Origin: CAJCJE01 sp036494465
Lineage (GTDB): Bacteria; Actinomycetota; Actinomycetes; Mycobacteriales; Pseudonocardiaceae
Direction: 5' to 3'
DNA: 64,000 bases
Assembly (NCBI GenBank): GCA_036494465.1
Contig: DASXOJ010000107.1
Location: 1-64,000 of the forward strand
A model generated the notes under the pieces. The model worked only from the letters and a program-made list of their open reading frames with translations. It ran no database searches and was not told where the DNA came from. The position numbers were made by a program, and so were the translations under genes. Below are positions 26,217 through 34,988 of the stretch, piece by piece; position 1 is the stretch's first letter, and each line of letters starts with the position of its first letter.

Positions 26217-26268
26217 AGACTCCCATCAGTGGGACTCCCAAACTTGGGACTCCCACCGATGGGAGTCT
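26217..26268 (+). repeat. 52-bp near-perfect palindrome made of three tandem 18-bp dyads (operator array)
   Basis: Three overlapping dyads of the form GACTCCCA-N4-TGGGA(C/G) start at 26218, 26233 and 26248, giving an exact 15-bp period; adjacent copies share their end bases. The whole block is an inverted repeat of two 25-nt arms (26217-26241 and 26244-26268) with only two mismatches. It lies 2 nt before the -10 TATACT of the ATPase gene and covers the expected -35, as an operator array should. In RNA it could also fold as a long hairpin terminating the secreted-protein gene, but there is no T-run. Confidence 0.8.
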
Positions 26269-26269
26269 C

Positions 26270-26275
26270 TATACT
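26270..26275 (+). promoter_or_regulatory. -10 hexamer of leaderless ATPase promoter
   Basis: TATACT ends 6 nt before ATG 26282. No ribosome binding site is present. The spacing predicts a transcript starting at the ATG. Confidence 0.5.
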
Positions 26276-26281
26276 GACGTC

Positions 26282-27703
26282 ATGAACGGGTTCATTGGGC
26301 GCGACCGCGAACTGGCCACGTTGGGTCGGATGCTCGATCGGGTCCGGGCCGGCGGCAGGGCTGGCCGGCCCGGTCGGGCCATGCTCATCCGAGGCAGGCG
26401 GCGGGTGGGCAAGTCGCGGCTGGTCGAGGAGTTCGTGGAACGGGCCGGACTGCCCTACCTGTTCTTCACCGCCTCCGCCCAGCCGACTCGCGAAGCGGAT
26501 CTGGCGTTGTTCGCGCAAGCAGCGGCAGCCTCCGACCTGCCAGCCGCCGACTCGTTCCGGGATCAACACCCACAGTCGTGGGACGCGGCACTGCGGCTAC
26601 TCGCCCAGGCTCTGCCCGAGGACCAGCCGAGCATTGTCGTACTCGACGAGATGCCTTACCTGATCGAGACCGACCCCGGGTTCGAAGGGACACTGCAGAA
26701 GATCTTCGATCGGGAGCTGGCCCGTCGCCCGGTCCTGCTTCTCTGCGTAGGCTCAGACCTGGCGATGATGGAGGCGCTGAACGACTACGGCAGGCCGTTC
26801 CACCAACGCGCGACCGAGATGATCGTGCCGCCGCTGAACCCGGCCGACGTTGCGGACATGCTCGAACTCTCCGCCGCCGATGCGTTCGACGCCTATCTGG
26901 TGTCCGGGGGCTTGCCGCTCATCCTGGACGAGTGGCCCGTCGGTGCCAACGTGCACGACTACCTCGCCGATGCCGTCACCGATCCGGTGTCCGCGCTGCT
27001 GGTCAGCGGGGAGCGCGCACTCGCGGCGGAATTCCCCGCGCCTGCCCAGGCCCGAGCGGCGCTCGGCGCGATCGGCTCCGGCGAGCGCACCTATGCCCTG
27101 ATCGCGCGTGCCGCGGGCGAGATGCCGCACTCGACGTTGGCCAGAGCGCTCCAGTTGTTGACCGCCAAGCGACTGGTCGAGTCGATCACGCCGTTGTCGA
27201 CGCAGCCGTCCAAAGAGACCAGATACGTCGTCGCTGATCCACATCTGCGATTCTGGCTGACTTTTCTCGGACCGCACGTGGCGGAGATCGATCGCGGCCG
27301 GGGCGATCTGATCCTCGACCGGATCACCGCCTCGTGGACCACCTGGCGCGGACGCGCGATCGAGCCCGTCGTCCGGGAAGCGCTGCGCAGACTCCCGTCC
27401 GGCCCGCTGCCCGACGACACCGCGGTGATCGGCGGGTACTGGACGCGCACCAACGATCCGGAGATCGACATCGTCGGCGCGGACCGTGCTCCGATCGCGA
27501 AGCACATCACGATGGTCGGCTCGATCAAGTGGCTGGAGCACAAGCGGTTCGACAACCACGATCTCGCTCGCCTCATCGTGCACCGGGATCGACTGCCCGG
27601 CGCCGATGGCGGCACTCCGCTGCTCGCCGTGACCAGAGGGCCCAGCGACCTCGACGGCGTTCTCGTGCTCACCGCCGCAGACCTCATCCAGGCATGGCAC
27701 TGA
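26282..27703 (+). CDS. ATP-binding protein with C-terminal DUF234 (archaeal-type ATPase with PD-(D/E)XK-like domain)
   Basis: A 473-aa STAND/AAA-like ATPase. Walker A is GRRRVGKS (38-45) and Walker B IVVLDEMPYL (about 118-127), followed by a winged-helix region (about 250-310). The C-terminal DUF234 domain is related to PD-(D/E)XK nucleases. In it PEIDIVG (E394, D396) is followed by VGSIKW (S414, K416), where the usual Glu of ExK is Ser, so cleavage activity is doubtful. The function of these proteins in bacteria is poorly known; mobile-element, toxin-like or regulatory roles have been suggested. It is a single-gene unit directly behind three tandem operator-like dyads. Confidence 0.8.
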   Translation: MNGFIGRDRELATLGRMLDRVRAGGRAGRPGRAMLIRGRRRVGKSRLVEEFVERAGLPYLFFTASAQPTREADLALFAQAAAASDLPAADSFRDQHPQSWDAALRLLAQALPEDQPSIVVLDEMPYLIETDPGFEGTLQKIFDRELARRPVLLLCVGSDLAMMEALNDYGRPFHQRATEMIVPPLNPADVADMLELSAADAFDAYLVSGGLPLILDEWPVGANVHDYLADAVTDPVSALLVSGERALAAEFPAPAQARAALGAIGSGERTYALIARAAGEMPHSTLARALQLLTAKRLVESITPLSTQPSKETRYVVADPHLRFWLTFLGPHVAEIDRGRGDLILDRITASWTTWRGRAIEPVVREALRRLPSGPLPDDTAVIGGYWTRTNDPEIDIVGADRAPIAKHITMVGSIKWLEHKRFDNHDLARLIVHRDRLPGADGGTPLLAVTRGPSDLDGVLVLTAADLIQAWH

Positions 27704-27902
27704 ACTGATCTTGCGGTGTTGATCTTCCGGGGGGTGACCCAGCAGGCTCGCGCGGGTGCGGCACGGTAACCTGTTACGCGATCACGACCTGGCACCTCCC
27801 GCGTGGAGGGGTCGACCACATTCACCTGCGGAATTCCTCTGGCGGTGACCGGTATCCCCGCTGCCGCCCAGGAGAGGTTCCGCTCGATCGTCAGGAGCGC
27901 TC

Positions 27903-28313
27903 GTGTCGGCAGGGCAGATCGCCGGGCTCGTCGCGGCCGGGGCTTTTTTGCTGCTCGTTCTGCTGGCGGCGGTGCCGTTGATCAAGCTCGGTCGCACGCT
28001 GGACGAGGCGACCATCGCGATCCGCAAGGCGCATGAGAACACCGATCCGCTCTTCGACGGCGCCAACACCACGCTGACCCACGTGAACACGCAGCTGGAG
28101 CGGGTGGACGGGATCACCGCCAACGCTCGCGCCGTGTCCGGGAATGTCTCCGCGCTGACGTCGCTGTTCACGGCTACCCTTGGGGGGCCGCTGGTCAAGA
28201 CCGCGGCCCTGTCCTACGGCATCAGCAAGGCGGTCAAGGCGCGTCGCAGGAAGTCGGCGGAAAAAGCCGCCGCTGGTAGCGCCCGAGGCAGACGTGGAGG
28301 TCGGAAGAAGTGA
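27903..28313 (+). CDS. DUF948 membrane-anchored protein
   Basis: A 136-aa protein with one N-terminal transmembrane helix (about 5-28), a helical heptad-rich region typical of DUF948, and a Lys/Arg-rich tail. Function unknown. The DUF948-DUF6167-alaS-ruvX-mltG-aroE order is conserved in actinobacteria. GTG 27903 has AGGAG a few bases upstream. The preceding 199 nt hold no gene; they contain GTAAC/GTTAC inverted halves (27766-27777) within a possible TAACCT -10. Confidence 0.8.
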   Translation: MSAGQIAGLVAAGAFLLLVLLAAVPLIKLGRTLDEATIAIRKAHENTDPLFDGANTTLTHVNTQLERVDGITANARAVSGNVSALTSLFTATLGGPLVKTAALSYGISKAVKARRRKSAEKAAAGSARGRRGGRKK

Positions 28314-28651
28314 AGCGGCTGTTCTGGCTGGGCATCGGCGTCGTCGCCGGGGTGGCCTTCGCCCGCAAGGCGGGTCAGGCCGCCAAGCAGGCGACGCCAG
28401 CTGGGCTTGCCGGCAACCTCGGTGAAGCCATCAGCGAATTGGCTGGTGCGATCGGCACGTTCGGCGCTGAGGTGCGCGCCGGTATGGCCGAGCGCGAGGA
28501 GGAGCTGGCCAAGGTCGTCGAGGCGACTCCTGGCGTGACTATCCTGGCCAACCACCGCGAGGCCGGCGCACGGCACGCGTTGCGCACCACCACGGCCCCC
28601 AAGGCCGTGCGGCCGACGCCTGGCGCGCGAGCTCGCCGGGCGGACGGCTGA
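28310..28651 (+). CDS. DUF6167-type small membrane protein
   Basis: A 113-aa protein with one N-terminal hydrophobic helix (LFWLGIGVVAGVAFARKA) and an Ala-rich helical middle. It is the usual second gene between DUF948 and alaS in actinobacteria; function unknown. Its GTG overlaps the stop of the DUF948 gene. The 154 nt before alaS contain a CCCCC/GGGGG hairpin (28713-28726). Confidence 0.75.
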   Translation: MKRLFWLGIGVVAGVAFARKAGQAAKQATPAGLAGNLGEAISELAGAIGTFGAEVRAGMAEREEELAKVVEATPGVTILANHREAGARHALRTTTAPKAVRPTPGARARRADG

Positions 28652-28805
28652 GCCTCGCCCCCGAGCGTTGCAGCTGCGCCGTTCGCCGCCGCCGCACCTG
28701 TGTCTTCACCGACCCCCAGCCGGGGGCCCACTCCCTCCGGCGACCACCCCGCTCGACCGCTGACGTTCACGCGCGGCCGGGCACCATTCGCCAAGGACGA
28801 CAATC

Positions 28806-31475
28806 GTGCAGACCCACGAGATCATCAAAAGATTCCGTGACCATTTCCAGAACGCTGGCCACACGGTGGTACCGAGTGCCTCGCTGATCCTGGACGACCC
28901 GAACCTGTTGTTCGTCAACGCGGGCATGGTCCAGTTCAAGCCGTACTTCCTCGGTGAGGCGCCGCCGCCGTACCCGCGCGCGACCAGCATCCAGAAGTGC
29001 GTGCGCACCGGCGACATCGACGAGGTCGGCAAGACCGACCGGCACAACACCTTCTTCCAGATGGCCGGGAACTTCTCCTTCGGCGACTACTTCAAGGAAG
29101 GTGCGATCACCCACGCCTGGCAGCTGGTCACCGGCAGCCAGGACGATGGCGCGTACGGGTTCGATCCCGACCGGATCTGGGTGACCGTCTACAACAACGA
29201 CGACGAAGCCATCGAACTGTGGCAGAAGATCGCGGGTTTGCCGCCGGAGCGCATCCAGCGCCGCGACGGCAAGGACAACTACTGGGACATGGGCATTCCC
29301 GGTCCCGGTGGCCCCTGCTCGGAGATCTACTACGACCGCGGCCCCGAGCATGGCGTCGAGGGCGGCCCGGTCGCGGACGAGAACCGCTACCTGGAGATCT
29401 GGAACCTGGTCTTCATGCAGGACATCCGTGGCGAGCTGAGCCCGAAGGAGGGCCACTCGCCGATCGGCACCCTGCCCGCCAAGAACATCGACACCGGCAT
29501 GGGCGTCGAGCGGGTCGCCACCCTGCTTCAGGGCGTGAACAACGTCTACGAGTCCGACCTGGTCCGCCCGGTGATCAGCAAGGCCGAGGAGTTCTCCGGT
29601 CACCGCTACGGCACCAACCATCCGGACGACGTGCGGTTCCGGATCATCGCCGACCACGCCCGCTCTGGCGTGATGCTCATCGGTGACGGCGTCACGCCCG
29701 GCAACGAGGGACGCGGCTACGTGCTGCGCCGCCTGCTGCGCCGCATCGTCCGCTCCTCGCGGCTGCTCGGCGTGCACGAGCCGGTGCTGGGCGAGTTCGG
29801 CAAGGTGGTCCGGGACGAAATGGGACCGTCCTATCCGGAACTGGTCGAGGACTTCGGCCGGATCGAGGCGGTGCTGCGCCAGGAGGAATCGTCCTTCTTG
29901 GACACTCTGACCTCCGGTTCGCGCATCTTCGACCTTGCGGCGACCGACCTCAGGAAGTCCGGCAGTTCGACGGTGCCCGGCGAGAAGGCGTTCCAGCTGC
30001 ACGACACCTTCGGCTTCCCGATCGAACTGACCCTGGAGATGGCGGAGGAGCAGGGCCTCACCGTCGACGAGGACGGCTTCCGCAGGCTGATGACCGAGCA
30101 GCGGCAGCGCGCCAAGGCGGACGCGGCGCTGCGCAAGACCGGTCACGGCGACGCGTCCGCGTACCGCGCGGTGCTGGAACAGCACGGCCGCACCAACTTC
30201 CTCGGCTACCGCGACCTGACCGTGGAGAGCCGGGTCGTCGGCCTGCTCGTGGAGGGCGTCGGCGTGCCCGCCGCGGGTGCGGGTAGCGAGGTCGAGGTTG
30301 TGCTGGACCGCACCCCGTTCTACGCGGAGGGCGGCGGTCAGCAGCCCGACCACGGCAGCATCGTCACCGATACGGCGCGGTTGGACGTCTACGACGTGCA
30401 GTCGCCAGTGCCGGGCCTGACCGTGCACCGTGCCAAGGTGATCAGCGGCGAGATCCTGCTCGACTCGTCGGCGCACGCCGAGGTCGAGGTGTCCCGGCGG
30501 CGCGCGATCTCCCGCTCGCACACCGCGACGCACCTGGTGCACGCGGGCATCCGCAAGGCCATGGACGGCATGGCGGCGCAGGCCGGTTCGCTCAACGCGC
30601 CCGGTCGGCTGCGCTTCGACTTCACCTCGCCGACCGGCGCGGTCCCGCCGAGCGTGCTCGCGGAGGTCGAGGAGGAAGTCAACGACGTGCTGCTGCACGA
30701 CATCGACGTGCGCGCCGAAGTGATGTCGATGGAGCAGGCGCGCAAGACCGGCGCGGTCGCGCTGTTCGGCGAGAAGTACGGCGACGACGTCCGGGTGGTC
30801 ACCATCGGCGACTACTCCAAGGAACTCTGCGGTGGCACGCACGTCGCGCGGATCGGCGAGATCGGCTTGGTCAAGCTGCTCTCCGAGGCGTCCGTCGCGG
30901 CCGGTGTCCGCCGGGTCGACGCGCTGGTCGGGCTGGACGCGTTCCGGTTCCTGGCGCGTGAACACACGCTGGTCTCGCAGTTGGCCGAGCAGTTCAAGAC
31001 CAGGCCGGAGGACCTGCCAGAGCGGATCGGTCAGACGGTCGAGAAGCTGCGCACCGCTGAGAAGGAACTGGAGCGCCTGCGCGGCGCCCAGCTGCTCTCC
31101 GGCGCGGGCGACCTGGCCAAGGGCGCGGAAGACGTGCGCGGGATCGCGTTGGTCGCGGCGGCGGTGCCGGACGGCATCGGCGGCAACGACCTGCGCAACC
31201 TGGTGACCGAAGTGCGCAACCAGCTGGGCGCACGGCCCGGCGTTGTCGCGCTGTTCTCCAGTGCCGATGGCAAGGTCAACTTCGTGGTCGCGACCACGTC
31301 CGCCGCGCGGGATCAGAAGATCGCGGCGGGCAAGCTGGTGCAGTCCTTCGCGCCCGCCATCGAGGGCCGGGGCGGCGGAAAGCCGGATATGGCGCAGGGC
31401 GGCGGCAGCAACCCGGCGGGCGTCGCGGACGCGATCACCGGGCTGCGCGCGGAAATCGACCGGCTCGCCGGATGA
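28806..31475 (+). CDS. alaS: alanyl-tRNA synthetase
   Basis: Charges tRNA-Ala and edits mischarged Ser/Gly. The 889-aa protein has the class II catalytic core at the N-terminus (FQMAGNFSFGDYFKEGAI) and the tRNA-recognition domain. The editing-domain zinc/active motifs are HTATH (572-576) and CGGTH (675-679), and the glycine-rich C-Ala region (GGGKPDMAQGGG) is near the end. GTG 28806 follows CAAGGACGACAATC, a weak ribosome binding site. The stop overlaps the ruvX start as ATGA. Confidence 0.97.
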   Translation: MQTHEIIKRFRDHFQNAGHTVVPSASLILDDPNLLFVNAGMVQFKPYFLGEAPPPYPRATSIQKCVRTGDIDEVGKTDRHNTFFQMAGNFSFGDYFKEGAITHAWQLVTGSQDDGAYGFDPDRIWVTVYNNDDEAIELWQKIAGLPPERIQRRDGKDNYWDMGIPGPGGPCSEIYYDRGPEHGVEGGPVADENRYLEIWNLVFMQDIRGELSPKEGHSPIGTLPAKNIDTGMGVERVATLLQGVNNVYESDLVRPVISKAEEFSGHRYGTNHPDDVRFRIIADHARSGVMLIGDGVTPGNEGRGYVLRRLLRRIVRSSRLLGVHEPVLGEFGKVVRDEMGPSYPELVEDFGRIEAVLRQEESSFLDTLTSGSRIFDLAATDLRKSGSSTVPGEKAFQLHDTFGFPIELTLEMAEEQGLTVDEDGFRRLMTEQRQRAKADAALRKTGHGDASAYRAVLEQHGRTNFLGYRDLTVESRVVGLLVEGVGVPAAGAGSEVEVVLDRTPFYAEGGGQQPDHGSIVTDTARLDVYDVQSPVPGLTVHRAKVISGEILLDSSAHAEVEVSRRRAISRSHTATHLVHAGIRKAMDGMAAQAGSLNAPGRLRFDFTSPTGAVPPSVLAEVEEEVNDVLLHDIDVRAEVMSMEQARKTGAVALFGEKYGDDVRVVTIGDYSKELCGGTHVARIGEIGLVKLLSEASVAAGVRRVDALVGLDAFRFLAREHTLVSQLAEQFKTRPEDLPERIGQTVEKLRTAEKELERLRGAQLLSGAGDLAKGAEDVRGIALVAAAVPDGIGGNDLRNLVTEVRNQLGARPGVVALFSSADGKVNFVVATTSAARDQKIAAGKLVQSFAPAIEGRGGGKPDMAQGGGSNPAGVADAITGLRAEIDRLAG

Positions 31476-31984
31476 CCAACCCAGGATCGGCGCACCGGGA
31501 CGGCCCGGATCGTCCCGGTGCAGCCGATCCCGGTGCAGGTAGGCGGTTGGGCGTGGATGTCGGCTCGGTGCGGGTTGGGGTCTCGCTCAGTGATCCAGGC
31601 CCGATGCTGGCCACGCCACTGGTTACCCTGTCCCGGGATGAGCGGGGCGGTCGCGATCTCGACGAGCTCGCCGCCCTGGTCCGGGAGCACGAGGTGGTGG
31701 AAGTAGTGGTCGGCCTGCCCACAACGTTGGCCGGTCGGCAGGGCACCGCGGCACAGCTCGCGATCGCCTACGCCGACGAGGTTGCCCGGCGCGTCACGCC
31801 GGTTCCGGTCCGGCTCGCCGACGAGCGGCTGACCACCGTGACCGCGGCCAGGATGCTGAGCGAACGCGGGGTGCGCGGCAAGAAGCAGCGCGCCGTCGTC
31901 GATCAGGCGGCCGCCGTGCAGATTCTGCAGTCCTGGTTGGACGCGCGCGCCGCCGCGATCGCCCGGCAGAGCGGGTCGGTATGA
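31472..31984 (+). CDS. ruvX: Holliday junction resolvase-like / pre-16S rRNA nuclease YqgF
   Basis: RNase H-fold nuclease of 170 aa with LGVDVGSVRVGVSLSD (first catalytic Asp), VVGLPTTLAGRQG, and DERLTTVTAARML (Glu), ending in VVDQAAAVQILQSWLD, which carries the final Asp. Family members mature the 5' end of 16S rRNA. Overlaps alaS and mltG by 4 nt each, so it is coupled in the operon. Confidence 0.93.
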   Translation: MTNPGSAHRDGPDRPGAADPGAGRRLGVDVGSVRVGVSLSDPGPMLATPLVTLSRDERGGRDLDELAALVREHEVVEVVVGLPTTLAGRQGTAAQLAIAYADEVARRVTPVPVRLADERLTTVTAARMLSERGVRGKKQRAVVDQAAAVQILQSWLDARAAAIARQSGSV

Positions 31985-33186
31985 ACTCCGGTCGCGACCT
32001 CTACGACGACCTCGCCGACGATTACGACGACTACGACGACGATTACGGCCCGCCGCCGCGGCGCAGTCGCAGGAAGTTGTGGCTGATCATCACGGCCGCC
32101 GCCATCGTGGTGGTCGTCGGTCTCGGGTTCGGTGCCGCGCAGGCGCTGGGCTACGGCTTCTACTCCGACTACTCCGGTGACGGCACCGGCGACCTGTTGT
32201 TCCAGGTCAACTCGGGCGACACCGTGCGCGACATGGCCGCGAACATGGAGCAGGCAGGCATCGTCGCCAGCGCCAACGCGTTCGTGCAGGCGGCGCGGCA
32301 CAGCTCCAAGGTGGCGGCCGTCCAGCCCGGCTACTACGTGCTGGAAGCGAAGATGTCGGCGGCGTCGGCCGTCGCCAAGCTGACCAAGTCCTCCAGCCGC
32401 GTCGGCGAGTTGCAGGTCCAGGCGGGCTGGCAGCTCGACGACACCACCGCGACCTCCGGCAAGGTCACCAAGGGCATCCTGTCGCACATCGCGGCGTCGA
32501 CCTGCGCGACGCTCAACGGCAAGAGCACCTGCCTGTCGGTACCGGACCTAGAGAACACCATCGAGAACACCGATCCCGCCGCGCTCGGCGTGCCCACCTG
32601 GGCGGTGTCCGCGGTGTCCAGCGCGGATCCGAAGCACCGGCTGGAAGGGCTGATCCTGCCCGGCGTCTACCAGCTCAAACCGGGCGAGACCGCGGTGGAG
32701 ACGATCAAACGTCTGCTCGCCCAGTCCGACGCGCAGCTGGAGCAGGCCGGGTTACCGTCCTCCACCCAGCAGAACTCGGGTTTCTCCACCTACCAGATCC
32801 TCACCATGGCTTCGATCATCGAGCGCGAGTCCGGCACCAACGCGGACATGCCCAAGATCGCCAGGGTGCTCTACAACCGGCTCGCCCAGCCGATGGACCT
32901 GCAACTCGACTCCACCGTCGACTACGCGCTCGACCGGCCCATGATCGCGACCTCCCCGTCCGAACGGCCCGGTGCCGGCGCGTACGACACCTACGACAAC
33001 CCCGGCCTGCCGCCGACGCCGATCTCCAGCCCGAGCGTCTCCGCGATCCAGGCCGCGATGAACCCGGTTCCCGGTACGTGGCTGTTCTTCGTGGTCTGCC
33101 AGAAGAACCTGTCCTCCTGCTTCGCGGACACCTTCGCCGAACACCAGCAGAACGTCACGCTCGCGCACAACAATGGTGTCTTCTAG
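31981..33186 (+). CDS. mltG: endolytic peptidoglycan transglycosylase MltG (YceG)
   Basis: Cuts nascent glycan strands at the membrane. The 401-aa protein starts with an Asp/Tyr-rich cytosolic segment (about 7-22) and has one transmembrane helix (about 33-53), a LysM-like region, and the YceG core with the catalytic Glu at 281 in TMASIIERESG. The later block NPGLPPTPISSPS is also typical. It overlaps ruvX upstream and aroE downstream (14 nt). Confidence 0.95.
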   Translation: MNSGRDLYDDLADDYDDYDDDYGPPPRRSRRKLWLIITAAAIVVVVGLGFGAAQALGYGFYSDYSGDGTGDLLFQVNSGDTVRDMAANMEQAGIVASANAFVQAARHSSKVAAVQPGYYVLEAKMSAASAVAKLTKSSSRVGELQVQAGWQLDDTTATSGKVTKGILSHIAASTCATLNGKSTCLSVPDLENTIENTDPAALGVPTWAVSAVSSADPKHRLEGLILPGVYQLKPGETAVETIKRLLAQSDAQLEQAGLPSSTQQNSGFSTYQILTMASIIERESGTNADMPKIARVLYNRLAQPMDLQLDSTVDYALDRPMIATSPSERPGAGAYDTYDNPGLPPTPISSPSVSAIQAAMNPVPGTWLFFVVCQKNLSSCFADTFAEHQQNVTLAHNNGVF

Positions 33187-34030
33187 CCGCAAGGCGGGCG
33201 TCCTCGGCTCGCCCGTCGCCCACTCGCTGTCCCCGGTGCTGCACAACGCGGCCTACCAGGCGCTGGGCCTGACCGGCTGGACCTTCGACCGGATCGAATG
33301 CGACGAGCGGGCGCTGCCCGGCCTGGTCACCGCGTCCGATCCGGACTGGGTCGGTTACGCGGTCACCATGCCCGGCAAACGTGCGGCGCTGGCCATGGCC
33401 GACGTGGTCACCGACCGGGCGGCAGCGGTCGGCGCAGCCAACACCCTGCTGCGCCTGGACAACGGCTGGCAGGCCGACTGCACCGACGTGTCCGGCGTGG
33501 TCGGCGCGCTCCGCATCGCAGGCGGCTACCAGCCGAAACCCGACGCCACCGGCCTCATCCTCGGCGCGGGCGGCACCGCGTCCGCCGCGCTGGCCGGACT
33601 GGCCGAACTGGACGTGCTCGACGTGACCATCGTCGTCCGCGAACCCGCTCGCGCCGCGCAAGCCCGTGCCACCGCCCAACGCCTCGGCATGACGCTGGAC
33701 GTCCGTCGCTGGTCCGAAACCGACATCGGCGCCCTCGCCGCGACGTGTGCGGTGCTGGTCAGCACCGTCCCCGCCGAAGCCGCCGCCCCGCACGCCGCCG
33801 AACTCGCGCTCGCGCCGTGCCTGCTCGACGTCATCTACCACCCCTGGCCGACCCCGGTCGCCGACGCCGTCGCCGCACGCGGCGGGCAGTTGGCCACCGG
33901 CCTGGACATGCTGCTGCACCAGTCATTCGGCCAGGTCGAGCAGTTCACCGGTCAGGCAGCGCCGCGTGCAGCCATGCGTGACGCGCTCCGGAAATCGACT
34001 GGCAACACGCTGTCGCTTCCGCTGAACTGA
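33173..34030 (+). CDS. aroE: shikimate dehydrogenase
   Basis: NADPH-dependent reduction of 3-dehydroshikimate. The 285-aa protein has the shikimate-binding AHSLSPVLHN, catalytic Lys in TMPGKRAAL, Asp in ADCTDVSG, and the NADP-binding glycine loop LGAGGTASAAL. The C-terminal GLDMLLHQSFGQVEQFTG is typical. ATG 33173 is inside the end of mltG. The other shikimate genes follow at 38.9-42.1 kb after an inserted block. Confidence 0.95.
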   Translation: MVSSSRKAGVLGSPVAHSLSPVLHNAAYQALGLTGWTFDRIECDERALPGLVTASDPDWVGYAVTMPGKRAALAMADVVTDRAAAVGAANTLLRLDNGWQADCTDVSGVVGALRIAGGYQPKPDATGLILGAGGTASAALAGLAELDVLDVTIVVREPARAAQARATAQRLGMTLDVRRWSETDIGALAATCAVLVSTVPAEAAAPHAAELALAPCLLDVIYHPWPTPVADAVAARGGQLATGLDMLLHQSFGQVEQFTGQAAPRAAMRDALRKSTGNTLSLPLN

Positions 34031-34034
34031 CCGC

Positions 34035-34625
34035 ATGAGCGAGCAGACCTCAGACGAAACTCTCCGCAACGTCACCATCGGCGACATGCCGACCTACGTG
34101 CCGATCGTGCTCGCCGAATACGACGAGGACTGGCCGATTCTCTACCTGCGGGAGGAGCGGCGCATTCGCGCCATCCTCGGCGACCGGGTTGTCCGCATCG
34201 ACCACTTCGGATCGACCTCGGTACCGGGTCTCGCCGCCAAACCCATCATCGACATCTCGCTCGCGGTCCCGGACTCGTCCGACGAACCCGGCTATGCGCC
34301 CGATCTGGAGGCGCACGGCTACGTGCTGCGCATCCGCGAGCCTGACTGGCACGAACACCGTCTGTTCAAGGGCCCGGACACCGACATCAACCTGCACGTC
34401 TTCACCGTCGGCAGCCCGGAGATCGACAAGCAGGTGCGCTTCCGCGACTGGCTGCGCACCCACCCCGAGGACCGCGACCTCTATCTGCGCACCAAACGCG
34501 ACCTGGCCGCGCGGCGGTGGAAGTACACCCAGCACTACGCGGACGCGAAAACCCAGGTCATCGAGGACATCATGGCCCGAACGGGCCTGGACGCTGGGTC
34601 TTCTCCCATGGGAAACGGGACGTGA
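34035..34625 (+). CDS. GrpB-family protein (nucleotidyltransferase-like, UPF0157)
   Basis: A 196-aa GrpB/DUF/UPF0157 protein. The signature HFGSTSVPGLAAKPIIDI places it in the nucleotidyltransferase superfamily; the function is not established, though some members are fused to CoaE. Starts 4 nt after aroE, so it is probably translated from the same mRNA. Its stop lies inside the left arm of a convergent terminator-like hairpin. It is not a usual member of the aroE operon in relatives. Confidence 0.85.
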   Translation: MSEQTSDETLRNVTIGDMPTYVPIVLAEYDEDWPILYLREERRIRAILGDRVVRIDHFGSTSVPGLAAKPIIDISLAVPDSSDEPGYAPDLEAHGYVLRIREPDWHEHRLFKGPDTDINLHVFTVGSPEIDKQVRFRDWLRTHPEDRDLYLRTKRDLAARRWKYTQHYADAKTQVIEDIMARTGLDAGSSPMGNGT

Positions 34626-34662
34626 TCGCCGTGTCGGGGGGTGTCCGGCGACCACGTCCCGT
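34615..34662. terminator. bidirectional hairpin between grpB and ptsH
   Basis: Arms ACGGGACGTG (34615-34624) and CACGTCCCGT (34653-34662) pair perfectly. Inside them TCGCCG (34626-34631) and CGGCGA (34646-34651) extend the stem after one mismatch, giving a long stem with a 14-nt loop at the convergent junction. There is no T-run, as often in actinobacterial terminators. Confidence 0.6.
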
Positions 34663-34675
34663 GTCCTCCTGGACT

Positions 34676-34945
34676 CTACTTCTCGTCCAGGTCTTTGACG
34701 ACCAGCCCGGCCAACGCGTCCAGCGCGGCGTCCGCTCCGTCGCCCTCAGCCGCGAGAACGACCTCGTCACCGTGCATGGCGCCGAGCGTCATGAGATTGA
34801 GCACGCTGGACGCCGCGACCGGCTTGCCATCGTTCTTGCGGATGGTGATCGGCACCGGCGAGGCCGCAGCGGCCTTCGCGACCAGTGCGGCAGGCCGCGC
34901 GTGCAGGCCGACCTTGCTGCCGACCGTTACCCGACGTTCCGGCAT
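34676..34945 (-). CDS. ptsH: phosphocarrier protein HPr
   Basis: PTS phosphocarrier, 89 aa. The phosphorylated His15 is in VGLHARPAA, and the Ser46-type region is KPVAASSVLNLMTLGAMHGD. HPr passes phosphate from EI to sugar-specific EIIA/EIIB. AAGGAG sits just before ATG 34945. It is the last gene of the regulator-EIIC-HPr operon, 43 nt after the EIIC gene. EI (ptsI), EIIA and EIIB genes are not in this window. Confidence 0.95.
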   Translation of the reverse strand: MPERRVTVGSKVGLHARPAALVAKAAAASPVPITIRKNDGKPVAASSVLNLMTLGAMHGDEVVLAAEGDGADAALDALAGLVVKDLDEK

Positions 34946-34988
34946 GAATGTGCTCCTTAAACGTTTCGATCCGGATTTCAGTATTGCG

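Noticed and set aside
28652..28805. Possible T-box leader before alaS
   Set aside because: No T-box bulge sequence or specifier stem; only a 5-bp C/G hairpin is visible.
28767..30965. 732-codon minus-strand frame opposite alaS
   Set aside because: Shadow of alaS, with His/Arg/Val-rich shadow composition.
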